Assembly (NCBI GenBank): GCA_039034015.1
Contig: JBCCBM010000008.1
Location: 62,001-126,000 of the forward strand
Origin: Acuticoccus sp039034015
GTDB lineage: Bacteria; Pseudomonadota; Alphaproteobacteria; Rhizobiales; Amorphaceae
Reading direction: 5' to 3'
DNA length: 64,000 nt
Below the pieces are notes generated by a model. The model searched no databases. It was not told the DNA's origin and worked only from the letters and a program-made list of their open reading frames with translations. Numbering within the stretch: position 1 is the first letter of the stretch; each line of letters starts with the position of its first letter. The translations under genes and the position numbers were made by a program. This document shows positions 43,905 through 52,312 of this stretch, piece by piece.

Positions 43905-44764
43905 ATGCGCCTCGCAATGCGCGGGTCGAGCCGGTCGCGCAGGCCATCGCCCACGAGGTTCACGGCGAGCACCACAAGGGCAAGCGCGAGGCCTGGCCAA
44001 AACACCGTCCACGGCGCGATGGAGACGAAGAGCCGGCTGCCGGAGATCATATTGCCCCAGGTGGGAAGTTCGGGCGGGACCCCGGCGCCCAGGAACGACA
44101 GGGCCGATTCCACCAAGATGGCGGAGGCGCAAATGTATGTGGCCTGCACGATGAGGGGCGGGATGCAGGGCGGCAGGATGTGGCGGACCAGGATTTTCCA
44201 GGTGGGGGCGCCGCCGGCAATCGCCGCTTCCACATAAGGCCGCTCGCGCACCGAGAAGACGACGGCGCGCACCAGGCGCACCACCCGGGGCGCCTCGGGG
44301 ATGGCAATCGCGATGATGACGACGAAGACTGACGCGCCGGTGAGTGCGACGAGGGCGATGGCAAGGAGGATCGCGGGGATGGCCATGAGGCCATCCAGAA
44401 GCCGCATCACGATGGCCTCCACCCACTTAAAGTAGCCCGTGAGGAGGCCGACCACGAGGCCTGTTGCGACCGCGAGCGCGGCCACCGTGAGGCCGACGGT
44501 GAGCGAGATGCGCGCGCCGTGGACGGTGCGGGCGAAGACATCGCGGCCGAGGTGATCGGTGCCGAGGAGGTGGGTGTCGGAGGGGGGGCGCAGGCGCTGG
44601 AGCGGCTGCATCAGGAGCGGGTCACCGGTGATCCAGGGGGCGATGAGGGCCACCAGGGACATTGCGCCGAGGGTGAGCGCGCCGAACACGAGGGTGGGGT
44701 TGCGCCGGACAAAGCGCCAGAGGCCGCGTTTGGCGGGGGCCTCGCCGAGGGTGGCGTCGGTCAA
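43901..44764 (-). CDS. dppC: Dipeptide/oligopeptide ABC transporter permease (DppC type)
   Basis: It is 287 aa with six predicted transmembrane helices, the N-terminal OppC domain (HLLGTDHLGRDVFART) and the EAA loop ERPYVEAAIAGGAPTWKIL that contacts the ATPases. Overlaps dppB by 4 bp. Confidence 0.9.
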   Translation of the reverse strand: MTDATLGEAPAKRGLWRFVRRNPTLVFGALTLGAMSLVALIAPWITGDPLLMQPLQRLRPPSDTHLLGTDHLGRDVFARTVHGARISLTVGLTVAALAVATGLVVGLLTGYFKWVEAIVMRLLDGLMAIPAILLAIALVALTGASVFVVIIAIAIPEAPRVVRLVRAVVFSVRERPYVEAAIAGGAPTWKILVRHILPPCIPPLIVQATYICASAILVESALSFLGAGVPPELPTWGNMISGSRLFVSIAPWTVFWPGLALALVVLAVNLVGDGLRDRLDPRIARRM

Positions 44765-45702
44765 TAGCGGATCCTCGGGTCGATGACGGTGTAGACGATG
44801 TCAACGAGGAGGTTGACGATCACGTAAACCCCTGAAAAGACGAGCACGACGCCCTGGATGATGGGGTAATCGCGTTTGGTGATGGCATCCACCACAAGGC
44901 GGCCCATGCCGGGGATGTTGAACACGGTCTCGGTGATGACGACGCCGCCGATCAACAGCGCGACGCCAATCCCGATGACGGTGACGATGGGAACGCCGGC
45001 ATTCTTGAGCGCGTGTTTGAGGAGGACGGGGCGGGTTGCAACGCCCTTGGCGCGGGCGGTGCGGATATAGTCCTCGCTCATCACGTCGAGCATGGCGGTG
45101 CGTGTGATGCGCGCGATCAGCGCCACATAGGCAAGGCCGAGCGCGATGGAGGGCAAGATGAGATGGCGCGCCCACTCCCCAAGCCCATTTGCGATGGGGC
45201 GATACCCCTGAACAGGTAGCCATTGGAGCTTTATGGCAAAGACGTAAACCAGCGCGTAGCCGACCACGAAGACGGGGACGGAGAAGGCGAGCACCGAGGC
45301 GCCCATGAGCGCGCGGTCGAGGAAGCCGCCCGCCGACCAGGCCGCCAGCACGCCGGCCGCAATGGCGAGGATGACGGCAAGGATCAGCGTTGTGAGCGCA
45401 AGCGCCGCGGTGGGTTCAACCCGCTGTGCGATGAGGCGCGACACGGGTTCGCCGGAGAAGATTGAGACCCCAAGGTCCCCCTGCACGACGCCGCCGAACC
45501 AGCGCACGAACTGGACGGGCAGCGGATCATCGAGCCCGAGCCGCTGGCGGATTTGGTCGATTTGGGCAGGGGTGGCGTTGTCGCCCGCAATGATGGCTGC
45601 AGGATCGCCCGGGGAGAGATGCACGAGCAAGAAAACGAGCACGCCGACAATGGCCATCACCAAGATGGTGGAGAAAAGCCGGCGGATGATGAAAGCGGCC
45701 AT
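44761..45702 (-). CDS. dppB: Dipeptide/oligopeptide ABC transporter permease (DppB type)
   Basis: It is 313 aa with six transmembrane helices. N-terminal MAAFIIRRLFSTILVM is characteristic of DppB/OppB; the EAA loop is EDYIRTARAKGV. The ATG at 45702 is chosen on that N terminus. The 336 bp leader between dppA and this gene holds many strong hairpins. Confidence 0.9.
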   Translation of the reverse strand: MAAFIIRRLFSTILVMAIVGVLVFLLVHLSPGDPAAIIAGDNATPAQIDQIRQRLGLDDPLPVQFVRWFGGVVQGDLGVSIFSGEPVSRLIAQRVEPTAALALTTLILAVILAIAAGVLAAWSAGGFLDRALMGASVLAFSVPVFVVGYALVYVFAIKLQWLPVQGYRPIANGLGEWARHLILPSIALGLAYVALIARITRTAMLDVMSEDYIRTARAKGVATRPVLLKHALKNAGVPIVTVIGIGVALLIGGVVITETVFNIPGMGRLVVDAITKRDYPIIQGVVLVFSGVYVIVNLLVDIVYTVIDPRIRY

Positions 45703-45780
45703 TGGACCCCTTGGTTGCCCCAGACTGCGCCACGTCCACCCCCACACTTCCTTTGGTGAGATGAGAGACGCGACCTTCCA

Positions 45781-45987
45781 CTCAAACCCGCGTGGCGGGT
45801 TTGAGCATCTTTTGATGTGGAACTGGCCAAAAGGCCAGTTCCGTGGAGCCGACAATTTCAGGAGCTCGCGCGGGGGATGACGGGTCAAGGCCACCAAAGT
45901 GGGCTGTCGCCGACTTTGGCATCAAAGAGTGCCGGCAACTATGCCGGCGGAGCGCAGCGTGCCTTGAGGCGTCATCCCCCGCGCGAG
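45781..45987. other. Cluster of strong hairpins between dppA and dppB
   Basis: The gap between dppA and dppB (45703-46038) has no gene but is packed with perfect inverted repeats. They are an 11 bp stem 45781-45791/45795-45805; a 10 bp stem 45819-45828/45833-45842 with an AAAA loop; a 7 bp stem CCAAAGT/ACTTTGG (45894-45900/45913-45919); GCCGGC/GCCGGC (45931-45936/45943-45948); and an enclosing 18 bp perfect repeat 45865-45882/45970-45987, extended by TCAAGGC/GCCTTGA. In the dpp transcript this would fold into a branched structure, plausibly stabilising the dppA mRNA or lowering dppB-F expression. A mobile palindromic element is the alternative. Confidence 0.8.
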
Positions 45988-46038
45988 AGAATGGTACGAG
46001 GCGGGAGAGGCTTGCTCCCCCGCCCCACGGCATGATGG

Positions 46039-47643
46039 TTACGTTTTAGAAACGTTCCAGAAGGGGACCAGCTCCGGCATCGCGATCAACCCCTGAAGGT
46101 TGGCGCGATAGGCGACCGGCGGCGTCCACTGGCCAAGGACGGCCATGGGAACATAGTTCCAGGCGTTGTCCTGAAGTTGCTGGGCGACGGCTTGGCGTTC
46201 CTCGAAGGAGGGCGCGGCGGCCCATGCATCGCGCAGGTCCTCGTGGGTCGGATCGTTGGGCCAGCCGAACCAGGCGTTGTCGCCGGCGGAGGAGTGGGCG
46301 GAGAGGCCGATCGGGTTGTCGAACGCGTGGCCGGACGCCCAGGTGATGAAGATGTTCCAACCACCGTCGGCGGGCGGGGATTTGACCGCGCGGCGGGTGA
46401 CGACGCCGCCCCAGTCGGACGGTTCCAGGACGACGTTGACGTCGGCTTTGCGGAGTTCCTGGGCAATCAGGAGCGCAGCGTTGTTCATGAAGTCGATGTT
46501 GGTCGCTTGGAGGACGGTCACAGGGGCGCCGTCATAGCCGGCCTCTTTGAAGAGGGCCTTTGCCTTTTCAATGTCTTGGCCGCCGGAGAACCAGTCGGTG
46601 TTGACGGTCGATTCCATGTTGCCGGAGCAGCCGAAGAGGGACGGGCACTCTTGGAAGTAGGCCGGGTTGCCGAAGGTGGCGGTCAGAATGTCATTCTGCT
46701 TGATGAGGTGCAGCATCGCCTGGCGGGCGGCCGGATGGTTGAACGGCGGGTGGAAGAAGTTGAGCCGGGCCATGCCGACGTTGCCGCCCTTGTTGATGAT
46801 CTCCACCGTGATGCCGGGGTCGGCCTCCAGCACGGGGAGGAGGTCGATGGGGGGCGTTTCGTAAAAGTCGATCTCACCGGCTTGCAGCGCGCTCATGGCG
46901 GTTTGCGCATCGCCAATGTTTTCGAAAATCACGCGGGGGATGTTGACCACCTTGCCGCCGGCCGCGCCATCGGCAGGCTCGGAGCGGGGGATGTAATCAT
47001 CGCGCTTGTCATAGATGTAGCGCTGACCGGGGATGGTTTCATCCTGGTTGAACGTGAAGGGGCCTGAGCCGATGTAGGTGGTGATTTGCTCGTTGGGGTC
47101 TGTCGCGGCTTCGGACGCGCGCATGATGTAGCAAACGTTGGTCGACACTTTTGCGAGCGCGTCGAGCACAAGGCCGTAGGGTTCTGACAGGACGATCTGG
47201 AAGGTTTTTTCGTCCACAATCGGCATGTCGGCGACGCGGGCGAACATGTGCTGCGCGGCGCCATCCCGGGCGGCCCAGCGGCGCACGGAGGCCACGCAAT
47301 CTTCCGACGTCACCGGCTCGCCGGTGGAGAAGGTGAGACCGTCGCGCAGGGTCATCGTGTAGGTCAGCCTGTCGTCTGACAGCGACCATTCGGAGACCAT
47401 CTGCGGCTGCGGGCGGAAGTTGGAATCGTAGGCGAACAAGACATCGTAGATCATCGCGCCGTGGTAGGACGTGACGTTCGCGGTGGTCCAAATGGGGTCG
47501 AACACCTGAAGGTCACCGTGGAGCACGGCGCGCAGGGTGTTGGCATCTGTCTGTGCGCGAGCGCGGCCGATGATGGCGGGCGTGGCAAGCAGGGCGGCAG
47601 AGGCGGCGGAGCCCTTCAGGATCAGGCGGCGCGTGGGTCTCAT
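46039..47643 (-). CDS. dppA: Peptide ABC transporter substrate-binding protein (family 5)
   Basis: It is 534 aa, a periplasmic SBP_bac_5 protein. N-terminal MRPTRRLILKGSAASAALLATP is a Tat-type signal ending at RARAQ. The mature part has DPIWTTANVTSYHG, FSTGEPVTSEDCVASVRRW and SGPFTFNQ, typical of this family. The ATG at 47643 follows GAGGGAC. The ligand is not determinable; a peptide is likely from the M81 peptidase and DppBCDF neighbours. Confidence 0.9.
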   Translation of the reverse strand: MRPTRRLILKGSAASAALLATPAIIGRARAQTDANTLRAVLHGDLQVFDPIWTTANVTSYHGAMIYDVLFAYDSNFRPQPQMVSEWSLSDDRLTYTMTLRDGLTFSTGEPVTSEDCVASVRRWAARDGAAQHMFARVADMPIVDEKTFQIVLSEPYGLVLDALAKVSTNVCYIMRASEAATDPNEQITTYIGSGPFTFNQDETIPGQRYIYDKRDDYIPRSEPADGAAGGKVVNIPRVIFENIGDAQTAMSALQAGEIDFYETPPIDLLPVLEADPGITVEIINKGGNVGMARLNFFHPPFNHPAARQAMLHLIKQNDILTATFGNPAYFQECPSLFGCSGNMESTVNTDWFSGGQDIEKAKALFKEAGYDGAPVTVLQATNIDFMNNAALLIAQELRKADVNVVLEPSDWGGVVTRRAVKSPPADGGWNIFITWASGHAFDNPIGLSAHSSAGDNAWFGWPNDPTHEDLRDAWAAAPSFEERQAVAQQLQDNAWNYVPMAVLGQWTPPVAYRANLQGLIAMPELVPFWNVSKT

Positions 47644-47752
47644 GTCAGGTCCCTCAAATTTTTCTCGGGTCGCGCATCGTCTGGTCACGACCGCGTGTAC
47701 TTTCAACGTTGTTCAAACTGCGGGCAAGCCCCCCTTTTGGGCAAGGGGGTGC

Positions 47753-49213
47753 TCAGATGAGGCGCTTGCCGGCAAACGGGCCCTCGTCGAGCGGCCAAAG
47801 CGGGCGTTTGACGGCCTTGTAGGCGTGGGCGCGCGGGTCGGGCGGGCAGGCGCCGCCAGTGTCCGCGCGCAGGATGAGATCGGCGAGCGCGCCAAAGGCG
47901 CCGGCAAAGTGCTGTGCCGATTTTAGCACCAGAAGGCGATAGTCTTCCGCGTTGAGGCCGACCGAGGTGAAGAGGCCAAGGCCCAGCGCCTGCGTGCGCT
48001 TTTCGATGAGGATCACATCGATCCCGCCCATGCGAATGGCGGCCATTTTGCCAAGCGGCACCGGGGCAGCGCCGAACATTTGCTCCCCCGCGTCGCAAAG
48101 GCCGATGACGGTGACGGTGGCGTCAATGGGGTCGCCGGAGCCGGCGGACGCTTTGCCGCCAAAGCGAAGGTCAAAGGTTCGGTGGAGCCCTGCCTCGTGG
48201 CAGAATTGGACGGCGAGCGGGTCCCACAGGGGCGCGACCGCAACGCCGCTGACGCCAATCATGCGCAGCGCTGCGATGGCAAAGGTGTTGTCGGACGCGG
48301 CGCCCCCGCCGGCATTGTCGGCAGGCTCTGCGATGATGGCGCGGCCGGGGTGGTTCATGACCGCTGTTAGCGCCGCGTCAAAGGGTTGTGCGGGCGGGGA
48401 CCAGGTGCCACGGCCCTCGAAGACGCGTTTGGCCAGGCGCTCGGCAAGGGCATCCCCTTCGGCCTTTGCGTTGTCGGTGATGACGAGGACGCGCGTTCCC
48501 ATGTCGGCATGGTCGCCGTGCTGGAAGCCGTGGGCGAGGGAGACGGAGAGCACCGGGTGTTTTTCGTGCGCCTGAAGGTCGTTGACGAGGGTGCGCACGG
48601 GCTCGGTGGTGGTGGGGAAAAAGTCCCACATTCGCGGGTCGTAGAGGGAGGTTTTGGGCGTGATCTCGCCGCGCAGCGTCGCGAGGACGAGGGTGATGAG
48701 CTCTTCGGCGCGCTCGATAATGTCGATGTGGGGGTATTCTTTAAAGAGGATGGAGATGTCGGCCAACGCCACGCGCTTTTCGGTGAGGTGGCAGTGCGGG
48801 TCATACTCGCAGCCGATGACGGCGTTTGGCGCAAGGGCGCGGATCGCCTCCAGCATGTCGCCCTCCACATCGGCGATGCCTTCCACCATCATCGCGCCGT
48901 GAAAGCCCATGAGGATGCCATCCACCGGGAGGGCGGCGCTGAGGCTTTCCAGGATTTCCGCCTTCATGGAGGCGTGGCTTGCCGCATCGACGGTGCCTGA
49001 GGGTTCGGCCCAGAAGGAGGGCCCCTCGAGGAGGGCAAAGCCTTCCGCAGCGGCTCGGCGGCGGGCGACGATGAGCGGCGCGGTGCACAGGCTCACCCGG
49101 TCGGGATGCGCGCCGGCGGGGGCGTAGAAGGCGGCCTCAAAGCTCGCGCGGCTCGTGGGGAGCGGTGAGAAGGTGTTGGTCTCGGTGGCGAGTGAAGCAA
49201 CGAACAGGCGCAT
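47753..49213 (-). CDS. M81 family metallopeptidase (MlrC-like)
   Basis: It is 486 aa, related to MlrC, which opens microcystin-derived peptides. Visible are ATETNTFSPLPTS, LMGFHGAMMVEGIADVEGDML, CEYDPHCHLTE (metal ligands) and a C-terminal MlrC domain with AEPADNAGGGAASDN. No signal peptide, so it probably cleaves imported peptides in the cytosol. ATG at 49213 with GGGAGAG just upstream. It is 109 bp upstream of dppA on the same strand; that gap holds a G/C hairpin near 47725-47750 that may separate transcripts. Confidence 0.88.
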   Translation of the reverse strand: MRLFVASLATETNTFSPLPTSRASFEAAFYAPAGAHPDRVSLCTAPLIVARRRAAAEGFALLEGPSFWAEPSGTVDAASHASMKAEILESLSAALPVDGILMGFHGAMMVEGIADVEGDMLEAIRALAPNAVIGCEYDPHCHLTEKRVALADISILFKEYPHIDIIERAEELITLVLATLRGEITPKTSLYDPRMWDFFPTTTEPVRTLVNDLQAHEKHPVLSVSLAHGFQHGDHADMGTRVLVITDNAKAEGDALAERLAKRVFEGRGTWSPPAQPFDAALTAVMNHPGRAIIAEPADNAGGGAASDNTFAIAALRMIGVSGVAVAPLWDPLAVQFCHEAGLHRTFDLRFGGKASAGSGDPIDATVTVIGLCDAGEQMFGAAPVPLGKMAAIRMGGIDVILIEKRTQALGLGLFTSVGLNAEDYRLLVLKSAQHFAGAFGALADLILRADTGGACPPDPRAHAYKAVKRPLWPLDEGPFAGKRLI

Positions 49214-49315
49214 TGTCTCTCCCATCGGCAGGCGGGGGAGGATGGGCGCGGCACGGCGACTTCGTCAAACGGCGATTGGTTCCCCTGGATATATGAAAAT
49301 TTTCTTAGAACGTTA

Positions 49316-49340
49316 GGAACGCCTGCGTCAGTCTGTCGTT
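49316..49340 (+). promoter_or_regulatory. EcfG-type general stress promoter (GGAAC-N16-CGTT)
   Basis: Exact match to the alphaproteobacterial EcfG sigma-factor consensus: GGAAC at 49316-49320, 16 bp spacer, CGTT at 49337-49340. It lies 50 bp upstream of the ATG of the PRC-barrel gene, on the coding strand, at a spacing that fits a short leader. Confidence 0.65.
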
Positions 49341-49390
49341 GTTGAGATAGGTACTTAAGCCTACCCTATTGGCAACGAAACAGGTGAACG

Positions 49391-50833
49391 ATGACGAAGT
49401 TCCCCCACTGGGGCCTCGCCACGGCGACGGCGCTTTCGCTGGTGATGACCGCGGGTGCGCATGCGCAAACCCGGATCTCTCTGAATGAAGACAAGGTTGC
49501 TGGCTTGACCGGCTCCTGCGCCACGCTCGCTGAGCGGGTCGAGGCGATGGACGGTGCGGTTGACACTCGCGATCAGGCCGAGCGCATCGTTTCGGCCATC
49601 AATGACAACGATCTGGTCGCTTGCGACGAGATCGTGCTTAACATGGGCTCCGCTGAGACGGTGAGCGCTGAAGCGTCGGCCGATGCGTCCGTTCAAGCCA
49701 TGGCCGCGGCGGACGATGCCGAGACCGTGACCGTGACCGACGAGGTGCAGATCGAAGGTGAGGCGGTTGTTCAGGTTCCTGAGCCTGACGTTGACGTGAC
49801 CGTGGCCCCGCCGCAGGTCACCGTGCGCAAGACCCAGCCCGAAGTTTCCATCACGGCCGCCCCCACCAACATTGAATTGCGCCAAGCGCGCCCAACTGTT
49901 CGCGTGGAAGTGCCGGAACTTCGTGTGACCGTGGAGATCCCGGCGCCGGCGATCTACGTTTTGTCTGAAGCGCCGGACGTCTCGGTGACGAACCCTGATC
50001 CGGCGATCGAGGTTTCGCAGGCCGAGCCCACCGTGTCTGTTCGCCAGGCCGACCCGCAGCTCGCGCTTGCGGTTGACGCTGAGGACCGCACGGACGATGC
50101 GGCCACCGACCGGACCGCGTCCGACCGGGTCGAAGCGGGCACCATGACACCAGCCAACGCCGGATCGGCCGAGCCCGTGGCGAGCGATGTGAGCACGCAA
50201 TCTGCCGAAGCGTCGGTGGAGTTCATGGAACCGGAAGAGGCCCAGGCGCAGATCTCGTTTGATGCCGCTGAGCCGACCATCGAGTACCGGGACATGACGC
50301 CTGAGGTGACGGTGACGTTCGCCGAAGAGCCCACCGTCCAGATCGTGCGCACCGGCGACCCGCAGGTGACGTTTGAGACGATGGAAGAGCGCAACGCGCG
50401 CCGCGCCGAAGAGAGCACTGAGGAGGCCGCGTCCAACCAAACGCCGATGCCGGCGATCGCAGACGGTGAGATGGAAGCCGCGGACAGCGCCGAACCGCTT
50501 GCCGACCCGGCCATGGCCGCGAGCAACGAAACGGGCCAGACGTTTCGTGTTGAAGAGCTGATGGACATGACCGTCATTGCTGCCGATGGCAACGATGTGG
50601 GCCAGCCGGAGGCTTTCATTGAACTTGCGCAAAAGCAGTTCATGATCGTGTCTGAAGGTGGTTTTCTTGGCTTCGGCGGGACGGATCTTGCAATTCCCGT
50701 TGACCGTCTTTCGGTGGCGGGATCGCAGATCCGCCTTTCTGAGATGACAGAAGCGGAGATGGAAGCGGCGTCGGACTTTGACTATCCGTCCGACGCGGTG
50801 CTTGAGGGCGAGCGCTCAATCGCCATCAACTAA
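49391..50833 (+). CDS. Exported PRC-barrel protein with tandem 9-residue repeats
   Basis: It is 480 aa, strongly acidic. Signal peptide 1-25 (AHA-Q). Residues 132-230 are 11 consecutive, gap-free 9-residue units of the form P-x-[VIL]-x-[VIL]-x4 (for example PQVTVRKTQ, PEVSITAAP, PTVSVRQAD), suggesting short beta strands stacked at a fixed pitch. A degenerate second block lies at 295-332. A PRC-barrel domain (about 385-452) ends the protein. Probably periplasmic. Function unknown. Monocistronic, with an EcfG-type promoter match upstream, so likely stress-induced. Confidence 0.82.
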   Translation: MTKFPHWGLATATALSLVMTAGAHAQTRISLNEDKVAGLTGSCATLAERVEAMDGAVDTRDQAERIVSAINDNDLVACDEIVLNMGSAETVSAEASADASVQAMAAADDAETVTVTDEVQIEGEAVVQVPEPDVDVTVAPPQVTVRKTQPEVSITAAPTNIELRQARPTVRVEVPELRVTVEIPAPAIYVLSEAPDVSVTNPDPAIEVSQAEPTVSVRQADPQLALAVDAEDRTDDAATDRTASDRVEAGTMTPANAGSAEPVASDVSTQSAEASVEFMEPEEAQAQISFDAAEPTIEYRDMTPEVTVTFAEEPTVQIVRTGDPQVTFETMEERNARRAEESTEEAASNQTPMPAIADGEMEAADSAEPLADPAMAASNETGQTFRVEELMDMTVIAADGNDVGQPEAFIELAQKQFMIVSEGGFLGFGGTDLAIPVDRLSVAGSQIRLSEMTEAEMEAASDFDYPSDAVLEGERSIAIN

Positions 50834-50851
50834 GTTTTCCGCGGACGGTTT

Positions 50852-52312
50852 CTAACGCGTGGGCGCGGTGCCAAAGGGTGGCACCGCGCCTTCGTCCGTT
50901 TCGATCCAGATGGATTTGGACTGCGTATATTCGCGCATCACATCGGCGCCGGATGAGCGGCCGAAGCCGGAGCCCAGCATCCCCCCGAACGGGGTTTGGA
51001 CGGAGAGGGCGCGGTAGGAATTGACCCAGATTGTGCCAGCACGCAGGGCGTTTGCGACCCTGTGGGCGCGCATGATATTTTTGGTCCAGACCGCACCGGC
51101 AAGGTCGAACGCGCCGCCGTTGGCAATGGCGAGGGCCTCCGCCTCATCGTCAAACGGGATGACGGCAAGGACGGGCCCAAAGATTTCTTCGTTCGCAAGG
51201 GGCATTTTTGGGGTGACGCCGGCAAAGACGGTGGGCGCCACGAAAAAGCCCTCCGACAGCGCGGCCGGCACAGTGCCGCCGAGGCGGGTGGCGCCGGCGG
51301 CCTCGCCCGCTGCGATGGCGGCGCGCACGCTGGTCACCTGCGGGCGGTTGTTGATGGGGCCGACCTCGGTCGCCTCGTCGAGGGGGGGGCCGAGGCACAA
51401 GTTTTGCGCGCCCGTTGCGACCCACTCGACCATTTGGTCGTAGACCGGGCGCTCCACCAGGAGGCGGGCGCCGGCGGTGCAGCTTTGGCCGGCTGCACCA
51501 AAGATGGCGCCGAGCGCGGTGTGGGCGGCGCGCGGGAGGTCGGCATCGGCGAACACGATGTTGGCCGATTTGCCGCCAAGCTCCAAAAGGGCGGGGCGGC
51601 CAGCGGATGCGGCAGCCGCGGCCACTTTTCGCCCGGTCGGGACCGAGCCGATGAAGACCACCTTGCCGGCCCGCGGATCGCAGACCAGGGCCGCCCCCGT
51701 GGTGCTCCCATGGCCCGCCACGACATTGAGCGCGCCGGGTGGCACGCCGGCCTCGTGGACGAGCGCTGCAAGGGCGAGGGTGGAGGCGGGCGTGAGCTCG
51801 GACGGTTTGATCACCACCGCGTTCCCCGCCGCAAGGGCGGGCGCGATTTGCCAGCCGGCCGTGAAGATCGGCGCGTTCCACGGGGTGAGCTGGACGATGG
51901 TGCCCAAGGGCTCGCGCGTCACAATGTTGAGGTGGGTGGTGGGGACGGGGACGACGTCGCCCAAAATCTTGTCGGCCCACCCGGCATAGTGGGCAAACAT
52001 CTCGGCGACTTTGGCGACCTCGACCCGGCAATCGCGGATGGGCTTTGCGGCGGTGCGGGCCTCAAGCTCGGCAAGGGTCTTGGCCGATGCGCGGATTTTT
52101 GTGGCGGCGTCCATCAAAATGTTGGCGCGGGCGCTGGCGGTGAGGGCGCGCCAGGCGGTGCCGCCGGCCTCTGCCGCGTCCATGGCGGCGGTTGCGGCGG
52201 GGGCGGCGCCATCGGCGTAGGTGGCGGCAAGGGTGCCGGTGACCGGGTCTTCAATGGTGACGGGGTCGCCTGTGCCGGTGAGGATGTCGCCGTCGATGAG
52301 GCTGTGGGTCAT
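50852..52312 (-). CDS. NAD(P)-dependent aldehyde dehydrogenase
   Basis: It is 486 aa with the full ALDH set: N145 in PWNAP, cofactor loop GSVPTGRKV, general base E244 in LELGGKSANIVF, catalytic C278 in GQSCTAGAR, and NEEIFGPVLAV. Closest in style to betaine-aldehyde or semialdehyde dehydrogenases, but the substrate is not assignable. ATG at 52312 overlaps the upstream dehydrogenase by 4 bp, indicating one operon. Confidence 0.9.
   Translation of the reverse strand: MTHSLIDGDILTGTGDPVTIEDPVTGTLAATYADGAAPAATAAMDAAEAGGTAWRALTASARANILMDAATKIRASAKTLAELEARTAAKPIRDCRVEVAKVAEMFAHYAGWADKILGDVVPVPTTHLNIVTREPLGTIVQLTPWNAPIFTAGWQIAPALAAGNAVVIKPSELTPASTLALAALVHEAGVPPGALNVVAGHGSTTGAALVCDPRAGKVVFIGSVPTGRKVAAAAASAGRPALLELGGKSANIVFADADLPRAAHTALGAIFGAAGQSCTAGARLLVERPVYDQMVEWVATGAQNLCLGPPLDEATEVGPINNRPQVTSVRAAIAAGEAAGATRLGGTVPAALSEGFFVAPTVFAGVTPKMPLANEEIFGPVLAVIPFDDEAEALAIANGGAFDLAGAVWTKNIMRAHRVANALRAGTIWVNSYRALSVQTPFGGMLGSGFGRSSGADVMREYTQSKSIWIETDEGAVPPFGTAPTR

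Noticed and set aside
42927..44426. DppD extended to 499 aa by an upstream in-frame start
   Set aside because: The extra part lies within dppC and is Arg/His/Gly-rich shadow sequence; the GTG at 43904 gives the normal family length.
47701..47716. Palindrome around CAACGTTG upstream of dppA as an operator
   Set aside because: Only 8 bp perfect, no regulator gene nearby, and no second copy seen.
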